A stretch of 64,000 nt of DNA from Polytrichum commune (GCA_950295325.1 OX485805.1:42556758-42620757), one strand, 5' to 3'; shown: positions 43,201-54,877, counted from the first letter of the stretch. A program made the numbers and translations. The notes: generated from the letters alone by a model not told the origin.

Positions 43201-44395
43201 TGGATGCAACATTGCCCTTTCTCTCACTCAATGCAACATTGCATATATTTTGAAAATTTCGTAAGAGGTTCAGCATATTCAGGATATTGCAACACTGACT
43301 AACCAATCAAAAAAAAATTTCACCTCCAAAGCAGGAAGCAAGGAAGGCCTGAAATCCAGGATTCGCTCGTACATGAGTGCTATGGATTCAATTCCTCCCA
43401 AGCTAAACCCTCTCTCACTCACTGGAAGCACCATTGAGCATACTTCGTGCGAAAATTTCGCAGGTTCAGATGCTACCACACCTAAGGTAGAAGTGCCGAA
43501 TTTGACCACAACAATTATCTGGACACCTATATTTGAGTGGTATCTGGTTAGGCGTGAATCTAAGAACCAGTGCCAAAAAGACAAATGTTTAAAAGAGATT
43601 GGACTATGTGCTAAAACTATGCTAACCATTCTAGGCTCGATAGTCAACATGATTGGGGGGACCTGTATGAGCACTTAATGAGCACAAGAATCTTCACTTT
43701 GAAAAAGAATATGATATTCATATGAGCTCCAAAAAATACAAGTCAAATGGCTACGGGCATAATTTGGATTTGCTCATCATCTTGCAGTAATCACGTGTTA
43801 TACATCCTACGAGAAGTGGGTGCAGAGAGAAAAGTATCCATCCAAGGCACATCTACCTTACTTAACCCATCCGTCAAGAGAAAAAAAAACTCACCTCCAT
43901 GCGAGTCTTAATAACCGTAATAGGACAGACCACCAAAGAAGCCAAGGACCTTGTGAGCGCGCCTGCACTCAATGTCACCACCGCAGGCAACTTATCCTTC
44001 AACATACCGGAAGTCCGAGCATCCGCTGCTGCTCCACCAAACCCCGTCCGAATGGTCTCCAGCATCGGCCCCAAAACTGCAAAATATAATCCAGCTCCCA
44101 ACCCCACTCGAACACACGCAGGCCCCGTCCCTCGCCACAACCCTTTCACGCCATCTTCCGCAAGAATGCCCCGGAGCACCACCCCGAAGTGACGGTTACG
44201 AGGGATTTCGGCCGCTTGCATGTGCGTTTTGATCACGTCCAGGGGTTGCAACACGGTTGTGCTTACCATTCCTGCCCCTCCACCTGCTACAAATGATGCC
44301 AAGCTCTTGTGTTGTGTTTTTTGTTTTCTTTGCTCCGGAGGCTTGTTGTCGGTTGCTGATTGGGAATTCTCGAGGGGCACCATCGCCGTCGACAT
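40176..44395 (-). CDS. SLC25A38/Hem25-like mitochondrial glycine carrier, 8 exons, complete
   Basis: This is a predicted 349-residue mitochondrial inner-membrane carrier with three ~100-residue repeats. SLC25A38 (yeast Hem25) imports glycine for the first step of heme synthesis in animals and fungi. Plants make ALA from glutamate, so here the role is more likely glycine exchange. Exons (minus): 44395-43895, 42363-42285, 41792-41697, 41405-41310, 41040-40991, 40815-40744, 40426-40350, 40254-40176; all GT-AG, phases agree (1050 nt). Signatures: PLDVIKTHM (P51), PITVIKTRME (P158; Thr replaces the usual acid, as in SLC25A38) and PPDVVRTRLQL (P271). GLYSGLLPTLVRDAPYSGLY and GLFVGVLPRVGRRALQQAFA with W-TIFEEI are diagnostic. 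An in-frame TAG nine bases before the ATG fixes the start. The N-terminal ~30 residues are polar. Confidence 0.9.
40350..40426 (-). CDS. SLC25A38-like exon 7
   Basis: ttgtgcag|VNGFKGLFVGVLPRVGRRAL-QQAFA + TG, then GTAAGT. This is the G-RG-PR--RR loop and sixth transmembrane helix typical of SLC25A38. Confidence 0.92.
40744..40815 (-). CDS. SLC25A38-like exon 6
   Basis: tgtacag|VRTRLQLERTHESSILSTVK-HIVK|GTTTGC, 24 codons, phase 0. It completes P-x-D-x-x-R of the third repeat. Confidence 0.88.
40991..41040 (-). CDS. SLC25A38-like exon 5
   Basis: ttgtgcag completes Gly: AMAGGCATFLTHPPDV|GTGGGT. It is 50 bp and carries the start of the third carrier signature (PPD). Confidence 0.88.
41310..41405 (-). 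CDS. SLC25A38-like exon 4
   Basis: Acceptor gaccatag; the exon ends ...NPDNLPNGSSTAGATFLA + G, then GTATGT. This acceptor is chosen because it is the only one giving the right phase; an internal ggcag (41372) would shift the frame into a stop. The first ~12 residues are therefore less certain. Confidence 0.72.
41697..41792 (-). CDS. SLC25A38-like exon 3
   Basis: ggtggcag completes Gly: LYSGLLPTLVRDAPYSGLYL-LLYNQMQCFLK + G, then GTATGC. LLPTLVRDAPYSG is the strongest family match in the gene. Confidence 0.92.
42285..42363 (-). CDS. SLC25A38-like exon 2
   Basis: gggtgcag|YAAASGLYYRNTFHAVQTIA-YKEGIP + G, then GTAAGT. The intron before it (about 1.5 kb) consists largely of a tandem array plus a MITE. 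Confidence 0.88.
42396..43480. repeat. Tandem array, about six ~180-bp units, in carrier intron 1
   Basis: Units share AAAGCAGGAAGCAA(GC)AAGG, CCTGAAATCCAAGATTCACTC, ATGAGTGCTATGGATTCATT, a CTCTCTC stretch, TGCAACATTGCACAT and CAGAATGTTGCAACACCTAC. Unit anchors are near 42399, 42578, 42732, 42934, 43100 and 43330. Spacing is irregular (about 154-230 bp), indicating old, diverged duplications. Confidence 0.8.
43485..43859. mobile_element. GGTAGA-family MITE in carrier intron 1
   Basis: The left end AAGGTAGAAGTGCCGAATTT and the right end AAGGCACATCTACCTT are inverted repeats. The interior has ATTTGAGTGGTATCTGG, CGATAGTCAACATGATTGGG and ACGAGAAGTGGG. It ends about 35 bp from the exon 1 donor. 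Confidence 0.75.
43895..44395 (-). CDS. SLC25A38-like exon 1
   Basis: It is 167 codons from ATG to GAG|GTGAGT. It contains SLASFVAGGGAGMVSTTVLQ, PLDVIKTHMQ, the GLWRGTGPACVRVGLGAGLY loop/helix and PITVIKTRME. It encodes the whole first repeat and half of the second, and is GC-rich relative to the tandem repeats on both sides. Confidence 0.9.
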
Positions 44396-44399
44396 CGCT

Positions 44400-46330
44400 A
44401 ACTATTGGGTTTACCACATGCGTTCAAGTTTGAATCCTGAAAATACTCAAAGCTCGAAGCTCAGAAACTTAACTCTATATATCGTACGAGATTTGACATA
44501 TTCACATGTTTCAACATCTACTAAACACTCCATCTAGAAAAGCAGGAAGGTCAGAATGTTTGTCATAACTTGTGTTTTCAACCCTGAGATTCCAAACTCA
44601 GAAACTCAAAACTCGACCCCCAAATCGAGTCAACCGATGGTGCAAAGAAAGAAACTCTCCCAAAATCAAAATAAAGATGAATCAATATTGAGAGGCATTG
44701 TTTTTGAAGCTGTCAAGCCTCAGACCTCGAGCATTCTTCAATTGGCTTTACAACATGCTCACCGTCTCAAAAACACAAAGCTCGAAGCTTAGAAACTTAA
44801 CCCTCTCAAAAACATTGCACATTGCACATATTTTGTATGAGATTTGACATATTTCACATGTTCCAACATCTACTAAGTAAGCCATCAAGAAAAGCAGGAA
44901 GTTCAGATTGTTCGACATGATTTGTGTTAACAACATGTTTTCAACCCTAAACTTTTAAAGCTCAGAAACTCAAAACTAAACTTCCAAATCTAGTCAACCG
45001 ATGGTCCGAAGAAAGAAAACTCTCCCCACACCAAAATTTAGATGAACCAATATTGAGGCATTTTTCTTGAAGCTGTCAAGATAAAGACCTCATCCATTCT
45101 TCAGTTGGGTTTACAACATGTCCACCATCTTAAAATCCCAAAGCTTGAAGCACAGAAACTTAACCCTCTCAACATTCAACATTACACATATTTCATATGA
45201 GATTTGGCATATTCACATGTTTTAACATCTAACAAGCCATCAAGAAAAGCAGGAAGTTGAGAATAGTAAGGCATAATTTTTGTTTACCACATGTTTTCAA
45301 TTCTAAAATTCCAAAGCCCGAAAACTAAAAACTTAACCCCCAAAGCGAGTCAACCGATGGTGGTCCAAAGAAAGAAACTCTCCCCACACCACAATCCAGA
45401 TAAACCAATATTGAGCCATTCTTCCTGAAGCTATCAAGGATTCTTCAATTGCGTTTACAACATGCCCGTCATCCTAAAATCCCAAAGCTCGAAGCTCAGA
45501 AACTTAACCTTTGAATCTCAATTAATGGGTCAAAGAAACTCTCCTAAAAGAAAATGCAGAGGAACGGTTTATTGAGGCCTTCTTGTTGATGATGTGAAGA
45601 CTTAGACAACAAGCATTCTTCAGTTGGGTTTACAACATGCCCACCATCCTAAAACCCCAAAGCCCAGAATGTTGAGGTTTGAGGTTCGAGGTTCAACAGC
45701 TTTGAGATTGCCTTACCCAATCGTCTGGAAGTTCCTTTTCAAATTTATTTGCAAACTTTCTTGATTCTTTTTTATTAACCTTGTTGAAGAGAGTTTGAGG
45801 TCTGAGGTATTTTCTGACAGATTCAACAAGAAGACCTCAATAATCGTTCGTCAGTACATTGTTTTCAGAATTGAGGGTTGAGTTTCGAGCTTTGGAGTTT
45901 CAGGATGGTGGGCATGTTGTAAACCAAACTGAAGATCAAAATTTCAAAAAAAAATCAAAGACATTGGGTTTACCACATGCCCTCAAGCTCAGATCCTAAA
46001 CTCCCAAATCTCAGAAACTCAAAACTTAACCCTCTCAACATTGCACATTGCACATATTTCATTCGGGATTTAGCATATTTAAATGTTCCAACACCTACTA
46101 ACCCATCAAGAAAAGCAGGAAACAAGCAAGGCCTGAAATCCAAGGTTCCCTTAAACACGAGTGCTAATGATTTGGGTTTACCACATGCCCGCAGTATTCA
46201 ACTCCCAATCCTGAGAAACTTAAAACTCAACTCTCAAATTGAGTCAACCGATGGTTCAAAGAAACTCTCCCTGAAGAAAATCCAGAGGAATGACTACTGA
46301 GGCATTTCCTCTTGCAGCTGTCAAAAACCT
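44400..46330. repeat. Complex tandem array upstream of the carrier start codon
   Basis: Repeated words are GGGTTTAC(A/C)ACATGCCC, CAAAGCTCGAAGCTCAGAAAC, TTAACCCTCTCAACATTGCA, CATATTTCATATGAGATTTG, AAAAGCAGGAAG and GAGTCAACCGATGG. The GGGTTTAC anchor recurs near 44407, 44742, 45111, 45453, 45627, 45965 and 46174. It begins within about 10 bp of the carrier ATG, so promoter and 5' UTR must lie in the array. AAAAGCAGGAAACAAGCAAG near 46108 links it to the intron-1 array. Confidence 0.8.
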
Positions 46331-46470
46331 TAGACCTCAAACATTCTTTTACAAGGTTAAATAAACACTCTCAAACAAATTTCTCAAACAAATTCGCAAA
46401 GAACTTCCAGACGATTGGGTGAGCAATCTTGAAGCTGTCCAACCTCAAACCTCAACCTCAAACCAACAAG
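45660..46470. repeat. Large inverted repeat, ~100-bp arms
   Basis: Arm 45665-45770 (GGTTTGAGGTTCGAGGTTCA..., CCCAATCGTCTGGAAGTTCC) and arm 46366-46470 (...GAACTTCCAGACGATTGGGT, GAGCAATCTTGAAGCTGTCC) are near-complements separated by about 600 bp. The centre is part of the carrier-upstream array. Confidence 0.75.
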
Positions 46471-47290
46471 CAATTTCAAAAACCAATGGTTCAAAGGAAT
46501 TGGAAGCTGTCAAGCCTCAAACCTCAAACAATCTTCAAACAATCTCGACCAACTTTCTCAAAGAATTTCTCAAAACCCCACACAACGTCGTTCTACACAA
46601 TCTCCAACAACCCAGCTCAAAAAAAAGAAAATCCTCAAAAGAAACGATCACCGAGGCAATCAATCTTGAAACTCTGGAACCTCAAATTTCAAACAAAGTC
46701 TGCTCTCCAATAATTATCGCCTACAACCTAAAATAAGCCCAAAAAATGTCAAATCAAATGAAATGAGAGTTCTCCAAGACGTTACCAATTATTGAAGCTG
46801 ATTTTTGGCACAATTGGTGACGCCTCAATCTGAATCTTGCTAACCTCAACCGCCCACAACTTCAAGCCTTCAACTACTTACTCTCCAAACTTGAATTGAA
46901 TGAAGAGAGATAACTTTCAAGAATGAATGATGGTCAAAAAGACGTGTGATGGAGTTGGAGCCAATGATCTTGGAGCCAAAAAGAGGCTGATCCGGTGAAA
47001 CATGTGGACCATTAAGGATTTTCTCGAGCACCGCCAATCTGTGTGTCTGAAGTGCAAATATGATTTCTCAACTTGTGATTTCGGCGAAGCAATAAGTGAA
47101 ATAGCCAATCCCCCAAAATATTATATATCTATTTATAGAATAAGGTTAAGTTAGGCATTTCTTGGAAGGGGGTCAATTTTCAAGGAGGTGATAAATCAAG
47201 GTTTTACAACTTAGTTTACTTGGGCCTTAAGTTTTGGTCTTCCTTTTCACCGTCGCCATGTCACGTTTGTTTTGTAAGGTCCCAAATTAA
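46471..47290. other. Gene-free stretch, low-complexity
   Basis: It is rich in CTCAAAC/AACCTC words and AAGAAAAT tracts; plus-strand frames here are Lys/Gln/Thr-rich and look like low-complexity artefacts. No gene is supported. Confidence 0.5.
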
Positions 47291-47295
47291 GGTTA

Positions 47296-47460
47296 AAGGT
47301 AGATGGGCCTTAAATGGTTTTTTTTTCATTTATCCCACTTCTCCTAAGATATTCAAACATGCAACTAGGTAGTACAAGATTATTAGCAAATGTGAATTGA
47401 GGTCATAGCAATTTTTCATATTTGCAGAGCTCGTATAAATATTTCATTTATTGTCAAAGT
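47296..47460. mobile_element. GGTAGA-family MITE, truncated inverted copy
   Basis: It starts AGGTAGATGGGCCTTAAATG, then CCCACTTCTCCTAAGATATT and ATTTCATTTATTGTCAAAGT, and is cut off at the junction with the next repeat at 47461. Confidence 0.65.
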
Positions 47461-47700
47461 ATATTTGGACAAACCACTTGTCCAAAATATAATAAGAGAT
47501 GTGCACTTGCGGAGACAAAAACATCAAATGAGAAGAGCAAAAGCAACAACACAACAACCACAACTTCAAATGTGTGCATTCCATGTTTCACCAATCACCA
47601 TATTAGTGTAGTTTTGAGATCTAGTGTACGTCACAATGGCGCTTGAAATATTCCAAAAATACATGCATAAATCCAAATATACTTAGATCCTAGTTATTAA
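47461..47700. repeat. Dispersed repeat, inverted copy of about 75-300
   Basis: ATTTGGACAAACCACTTGTC, GAGATGTGCACTTG and AAATCCAAATATACTTAGAT match the complement of the first 300 bases of the window in the same order. It abuts a truncated MITE, suggesting insertion of one into the other. Confidence 0.6.
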
Positions 47701-49279
47701 CTAACCAATTTCTCACCAATTGTAACCACATGACCTACCTTGAAAGGGACAATAGGAAACCCTCCATGAGCACGACATGCCATCAACTCGTATCAACTCA
47801 GCCAATGCCTTCAAACGCGTGTCATTGAATTCTTCACTTCATTTTCTTGACTTACGTATGCTCAGAAAGGGCATTGTGAGCACCCACAAAGTATCAAATT
47901 GGTCAAGATACCAATGACTCCCAATAGGCGTGTCATTGATAGTTTTTATCCACGCCAAACATCCCATAACATTGCTTACTACAGGGCATGGCCGCACATG
48001 TGGGTCAGAACCAACAAGGCAGTGTTCAAGATTGAAACCGTCATACGAGTTTCATTTTGAAGGGCTCTCAAATTTCAACCTTTCAATTGAAGGATTGGTT
48101 CAAATCCAAGACGTCAATTCAAGAATATAGAAATGAAATACAAAATTCACATTAAACTTGTGCATGAATTATATGGTACATGTTTCCATGACAATGCGAT
48201 GAATTAAGAATCAACCATGTGTCTCCACTTCTTGTAGTGACAATGCCCTACACTTGTCAGTTCTTGTGACAAGCAAATTATATTGAGGACTTCAAGTGAC
48301 GTCTTCATTGTCAATTAGGGGTTGCATTTTGAAGGTCTGTTTTGAGAGAGGTATAGTTTGAAGGGCCAAATCGCGTTTGAAGGGCATTGAAGACTTCAAT
48401 CTTGAACACTGCGGCAAAGGTAGCTGCTGTTTTCATGGTAGCATTCCAGGTAAGGACTCCAGCAGGCAAGGGTGACAAAGTGGCCCCGGAGGCTTGCGGC
48501 CTTGTATCGGCATCTGGCCAAAGTCTCATCCGGAGCAGGCGTGTTTTGTCCTACTTGGTTTTTGGGTGGCCTGCAGCCTTTGCATCAGAATGTTTTTGAA
48601 TTCTCAACCTAGGTGTTGAAATTGGGAGGCACAATCAAGGATCTACAAGTTGCAGGCAAGAATTAGTGGGTGGTGGCGGCCAAACTTGACAGAGGGATGG
48701 GACCACGAGCTGGGGTTTGCACCATTTCAGGTGAGTTTATGATGGATTCTTTTGTTTTTTGGGGGAAACTTTTCGCACTCCCAATCTGCATCCATGCCAC
48801 ATTCTCGGCCACCACAGCTTGCAATGCCCAGCTGGTCAATGTCTGGGGGGATTTGTGGGCATAATCGGGTCAATATCATAGTGTTATCAAGTCCAACCGG
48901 TTACATGTGATCTTTTAGTTTTATTTCTTTATTCATCTGAGGTATATGCCCATGAATTCCTCTAAAATGACGTGTAGTTTTCCTGAAGTCTTGAACTTCG
49001 ACCTGTTATTTCTCAAACTTAACAAGTTCATCTGTGACTAGTGGTTGGTTCTCCCTGTTCACTGCGGCTGATCTTCGTTATGGGGTTTGGATCCCTTTTT
49101 TTCTTGCATTCACAGGCCAATTTCAGCTTCTTTGGTGTGGATTCAGTCAAGGTTTAAAGGTCTGGAACTCTTCGTGGTCTCTGTGCATGATTTTAGCTGC
49201 GAGCTTGCAGGTGGACTTAATAATGTGATTGATGATGACCTAGTTCCTTACTTGGCTCCAACATGTAGATTGCATGCCG
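47701..49279. other. Gene-free stretch with slightly higher GC
   Basis: Short frames at 48311-48599 and 48670-48864 on both strands have no recognisable domain. One plus-strand frame has a CAG|GTAAGG-like donor at about 48449, but no partner exon could be found. I support no gene. Confidence 0.4.
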
Positions 49280-49525
49280 TGTGCATTTTTTGACAAAGTT
49301 TTTGACGGTTGACAAGCAACAACTTGCACAAAAATGCCTCGCATGTCAATTGTCACGCACAATTTAGAAGATGACATGTAGTGTGACTTGTGAAGGAAAA
49401 ATTAAACGTCAATTGACACGTACTAATAGGCATGTGACAATGAGGTGACATTTTAGAAGAAAATGTAGATGTCAATTGATATTCATTTTTGTTTTTGAAA
49501 ACATCACATGACATTTTGGATTTGA
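49280..49525. repeat. Dispersed repeat, inverted copy of 7835-8065
   Basis: CTCGCATGTCAATTGTCACG, CGTCAATTGACACGTAC and TTTTAGAAGAAAATGTAGAT correspond in reverse order and strand to the intronic copy in SPAG17. Confidence 0.55.
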
Positions 49526-52500
49526 AGTTGAATGTCAAATGAAAGTTGTCAAACATACACATTGATTGCATGGCTCTAGCATAATTTGGAACTAAATTTT
49601 TCATTTTTAGTTTGTTAGCGTTCTCAGGTTGTTGGGTTACTCACCATTTGGATCCCAAAAGTAGGGTTGAAGATTATTGGCAAGGTTACAAGCTTTTTTG
49701 CTATGTTTATTTAATTTCACTCTTTGCAACATGAGGCCGAATTATGTCGATCGAAATTGGGTTAGTTCCTATCACGTAGTCATTTGTTATTTCAATGTAG
49801 GCATTGCTTTCTAGTTTGATATGCATGCGTTTTTGGGTTTTGATCTTCAGAATGGTTGGGAATTGTCAAGACAACTTGTCTTCCATTGTCATGTTCATGG
49901 CCCCCCTCCTTTGCCTCATGAGGTGCATTCTATTTGCATGCATCTCCTCCCCCTTGTAGACATGTATTGTTGGTGGGAGTTGGGTGAAGAATGTAGCAAT
50001 CATCGACACCTCATGCTCCAATTTGACTCCAAACTTGAGCTCGAGTCACATGAGTTGGGGAGGTCCGTGTTGTATATGGTCAAAGACGATGAGACAGGGA
50101 AAGAGACTTTGAGTAGACACATTGACCTCAATGCGGTACATAATCCATTCGTTGCCATCCACGAGAGATTGGCCATGGTAGACCTCAATTTTGGTGATCT
50201 TCATGTACAAGTACATGTCAATTACTTGGTCTCTTCCCATTTCATCGTGCCCCATCATTCTTTCCATTTTATAGACAATGGAACTTAAAACTTACATGAA
50301 AAGTGGTTTCATCTGCATATGAGTTGCTCTCTTCCATTCAGGACATGTAGTTAAAATTTTGAAATAGTTTGTCATTGTACACATAGGCGCAATTAATATA
50401 CTATCATTCAACAAATCTACATTCACAATGCACTCATATGTGACGTTTTCCCTATACTTTGGCCTCTCATGCGCTTTGCTTTGGTGCCTTGGAATGCATG
50501 TGGGTTGGCCTCTTTAGTTCTAAGCAACTGAGCTAAAAATTGACTTGAAAGAAGAACTCAATCACAATTCTTCCTCACGTGTGATTGACTATGTCATTCT
50601 CTAATCACATACACATTTGCCTCTTTGATACTCTAAGAGTGAGTCTGACAACCCTTCCAAACTAGGATATCGATGCTAAATGCCCTCACAATCAAATTAA
50701 TGTGCACAATTTCAATCATTTGTATAGAGGTCTCTTTCATTCAAGACTTCTAAACTCAAATTAATTTCAAGTGGGATTCATTTAAAAAATATTCTATTAT
50801 GTGTAATATTGTGCTTGTATAATTCATAATGTGAAGTAGTCATTTTTCATTTTATGCACTATTACGTTCTGACTACGTTAATGTCAACTTATTGAGCAAA
50901 ATAATGTCACAAATATAATATTTTCTCTCAATGGAAACTTGGAATATCACAAAGGTGACAAACAAATATGACATTGAATCCACTAGACTCTAGTAGTGAT
51001 GTGTGCAAGCCTTACATATCTTTCTTCAAACATTCAATCACAAAATTTGCTCATGTCCAAACTACCTCCCCTTTTTCATTTACATGTTGTATTTCCTCTT
51101 TGAATCCACAAATTATAAATTATAAATAAATACACATGTATACATCCATGTAAGATTGATGCCCTCTTCCAAAAACATACAATGGTCATCCTCTTTTCAT
51201 CCACGCATTGTGTCTCAATATTTAACTCAAGCTAGGTATCCACCTCATCAAAGCCTTGAAAGCTCACGGTTCTTCCGGAAAAACGAGCATGGCCTCTCAT
51301 AAGCTATCTACAAATAATGAACTAGTCTTTGTCCAACACATGTCAATTGTGTACATTACACACATCAAAAACTCTCTCTTGTAAAATATGGCATGTGTGA
51401 TCCTATTTAATGAAAACAATTACACATATTGTTTCCATTGAACTTCTTTGCATATTGGTAGTAGCATGTGTGATATTGTTCATAAGTGGATAATCTAATA
51501 TGTGAAATTTGTATGCATAAAGATCGCCCAAAGCCCACCACAATCTAGATCTCAATTTGAATCCATCTCATATCGTCCCTCTCCATCCAAACCGCTTTTT
51601 GTTCTTCTCCTTACCTCAAATGAGGTCATGGCTTCACCTCGCTTATCCTGACCTCCCGGATGTATCTCCAAGCCCTTCTTGGTCTTCACCTCGACCACTA
51701 TGAAGGCAAGTGGGTCATTCCATGCTTATAGAAAATAAATGAAAAATAATGAGGACTCCGATAACATTGCCTCGGCCTACATCTCTATAATAAGGTAAGA
51801 ATTGGAAGAGGCCACATTTGAGCATCTCCATGAGAAGCAAGTTTTTGACCTCCCAGCTTGGGACATTGGTAATAAGGATGAAAAATGGTATATCAAGCAT
51901 AGATCTACATGTTGGTTTGATGAATACCTACTTAAAATTATACTTCCAACATGCTCTATGACATTTTGCACATGCAAAGGAAAATCTTTGATAGGTTGAC
52001 GTACGACCTCAGACCATTTATACAAGGAAAATAAACTAAATAGAAACAACTTATCAATATTAAAAAGAAATTGGTAGTTACATTGTTCAAGTTTATGCAT
52101 GGTATTACCATACTTATTATGACCAACAAGGTGGCAATAAGGAAAATATATTGTGCATGACATGTTATGACACGTGTGTCTAGCTATATATAAATATTTT
52201 TGTACCTTATCGTGTGGCCAGTTGGCCAAAAATTAAGAAAAGTTATATCAAACTTCCATGTCAAGCAATGATTATTAATAGTATCAATAGATGATTTATC
52301 ATATCTACATTGATGCACCGTCCAATGTCATGGTCGATGTCGATCACCACAACCGTAACTATTTTTTTTTCTATATTGCTAGAAGGTGTAATGAATAGCA
52401 AATGTTACTTCACCTCAATCAATACTGATCCTCCGAGATCCTTATATGACTAAATTTATTACAATAATTCATTTCAACTATATCGAAAGGTGGAAGAAAA

Positions 52501-53744
52501 AATCATAGAAGACTTCTACAATGACTGAATGACATTGCTGGCAGACCTCCCTTTTCCACCCTACTTTATGGCCGACCGGGGTTTCGTCTTTTGAGTTGGT
52601 ACATCTCACCATTCAAGAAAGGCCCCGTGGGAAATCCACTATCAAGTGACGAAACTTGGTAGAATCAAAATATTCTTCCACTCGCATGAATGTCGGACGA
52701 GGATTTGACATTCTTAAAACAAAATTCAAAAGATTGAAATGAAGTTATAATTGAAGCTATATTTCCTTCCTACGATTGTGCATTCTTATTGTATGTTGCA
52801 CAATATATTGCTCACAAGCCTCGAGGGGATCACTCCCTCTTATATGAATGCATATACATGCCGTCAAGACGTATTTATCGGGGGCCTATTTATCTTGCAA
52901 AAAAAAATATAAGGTATGCTATTTTTCAAAATAAAGGTAAATGCTTGTATTTTAATACACCCTCTCAGTAATTATAAATTTTTGGGGAATAATTTTAAAA
53001 TAACCTATTTTACTTATACTACCAAATTTTTTTGAAAAGAGTATTGCAATTCAAATAACACGCTGGAATTTTCCCTCCTGGCACGTAGGTAGAAAACAAT
53101 AACTCCACATTGGATACGTTGGCTCAGTAACGTTCAAGGCAGCCAACATACGAAGTCATCTATTCAAGTTTTTTCAACAAAAAATTACATCTTTTCATCC
53201 ACTAGCACAGACCCTACCCTAGACCCGCTACCCCTAGTAATTGTTTCCACGTTATTTTACATGTACTGACTAGATTAAAAAATGCCATTATATGTGATGG
53301 TATTTTACATGTAAACATGTTTGATTATTTCAAAACCCCCTATATTATATGTACATTTTTTGCAAAAGTTATCTGCAATGAAGATATTAGACCCTATTTT
53401 TTATCACACGTTGTTTCTACGATTTTTGCGAGTGATCCCCCAAGTCGCAAGCGAAGACCAGACATTGGATCAAATCCTAATTGATTGTCACCTAGTACCT
53501 ATGCAAGAGGACAAATTAGCTCCTAGAGAGGATGGTGATTGTTTCCAACTGCCAAGACCAATGGGAATTGTAAGTGAGGAAAGAATATTGCTAGAAAAGA
53601 AGATGGCACGGGAAGATCTTCTAGACTACTTAGTTCGCATATAAAACACCGAATTATATGTCTAGACACTCGGAAGGACCACAATGTTGAGAACTTGGTT
53701 ATTCCATGGTTAAATGTTAGGAGGCCGACTTGCATGTGACCTCA
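49526..53744. other. Gene-free stretch, unassigned
   Basis: AT-rich sequence. A 155-codon plus-strand frame (49821-50288) and a 107-codon frame (53321-53644) are open, but I recognise no domain and see no convincing exon partners. The rest shows nothing. Confidence 0.4.
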
Positions 53745-53752
53745 TTTTGACC

Positions 53753-54163
53753 CACGGGGAGGCCACTTCATTGTCAAGTTGACACCACGTGCGGACAAAG
53801 TTTGCTACCCCTATATTACATGCCATATATAATTTTAAAATTTATGATATTTTTTCTACATATACACAACCATTGATAGTATCTTTTGTATACTTTTTTT
53901 GAAATTTTTAGTCATCTTTATTTTTTTTAGTAATTGTTTTAGTTCATTTCTGTGTCATTCTAGTTAGAAATGGTATGTTTTATGAAAAAAACAAATCATC
54001 AAATTTAGTTACCACTTCTAACTATGTCATAGGTATTGTGTATATCTACTCATGAAAAAAATTTGATAAAATTTTGACCCATTTTGGTGGTGCAACTTAC
54101 CAAAAGAAGATTTTTTTTGGCCGCACGTGGTGTTCAACTTGACAATGGAGTGATCTCCCCGTG
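53753..54163. mobile_element. hAT-like MITE, copy 2 (411 bp)
   Basis: The left end CACGGGGAGGCCACTTCATT and the right end ATGGAGTGATCTCCCCGTG are inverted repeats of about 45 bp. It is flanked by a perfect 8-bp duplication TTTTGACC (53745-53752 and 54164-54171). The interior is the reverse complement of 13620-14029 with few differences. Confidence 0.87.
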
Positions 54164-54877
54164 TTTTGACCTTGAGTTCCACATGCATGGAATTTATATG
54201 TTAGATGCTTCCGATGGTAGAGGCCAACTCTAATGCTAGTTGATTTTCTGGGTTCAATACTAGTTGAATGTAATTTTAAAGCTTAATGTTCAGCCTGAAT
54301 CCTATTTGAGTGCCACATTAAAGCTTGTATACCTACAATAAACATTAAAAAAACTCACATTTGGTTCAATGGCTAAAGCATGTGTGACCTCTAATTCTAC
54401 ATGAATCCTAATTGAATATGATTTTTGAATTTCACAACTTAGACTAGAAGAGGTCGACTCACATTTGGTTCAATGTGTAATCACATTCAAACTCATGTAA
54501 ACTCCTCTTTTGCTTTGATCCTACTTGAATGCATTTCTTGGAATTTCAATGCCTACATCAATTTGGCCACTTCACATGTGTTTGGATGATTAACCATATG
54601 TGAGCTAATATTATGCTCAAATCCTACTTGTATGAGATTCTTGAAGTCAACATTTAAATGATATTTTGGAGCAACCATGCCTAGAATCTAAGAAGCCAAC
54701 TACACGTAAGCTCGACATCATACTTGAGGCCTACTTGAATTGAAATATTAAACTTTGATCCACAGATACCAAGAGGTTGAACACTAGACTAACATAAGAC
54801 TTGCTTGGTTAAAAATATTTGCATGCACACAATGAAAGAGATTCTAAAAAACACGTGCTTGAAACCATGACACCCGA

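Noticed and set aside
48311..48599. Overlapping frames on both strands with slightly raised GC
   Set aside because: No domain, no partner exon; a lone donor-like CAG|GTAAGG is not enough.
49821..50288. 155-codon plus-strand frame
   Set aside because: Both strands are partly open and neither gives a recognisable protein or convincing splice partners.
53321..53644. 107-codon plus-strand frame ending DLLDYLVRI
   Set aside because: It could be a terminal exon of something, but no upstream exon or known family was found.
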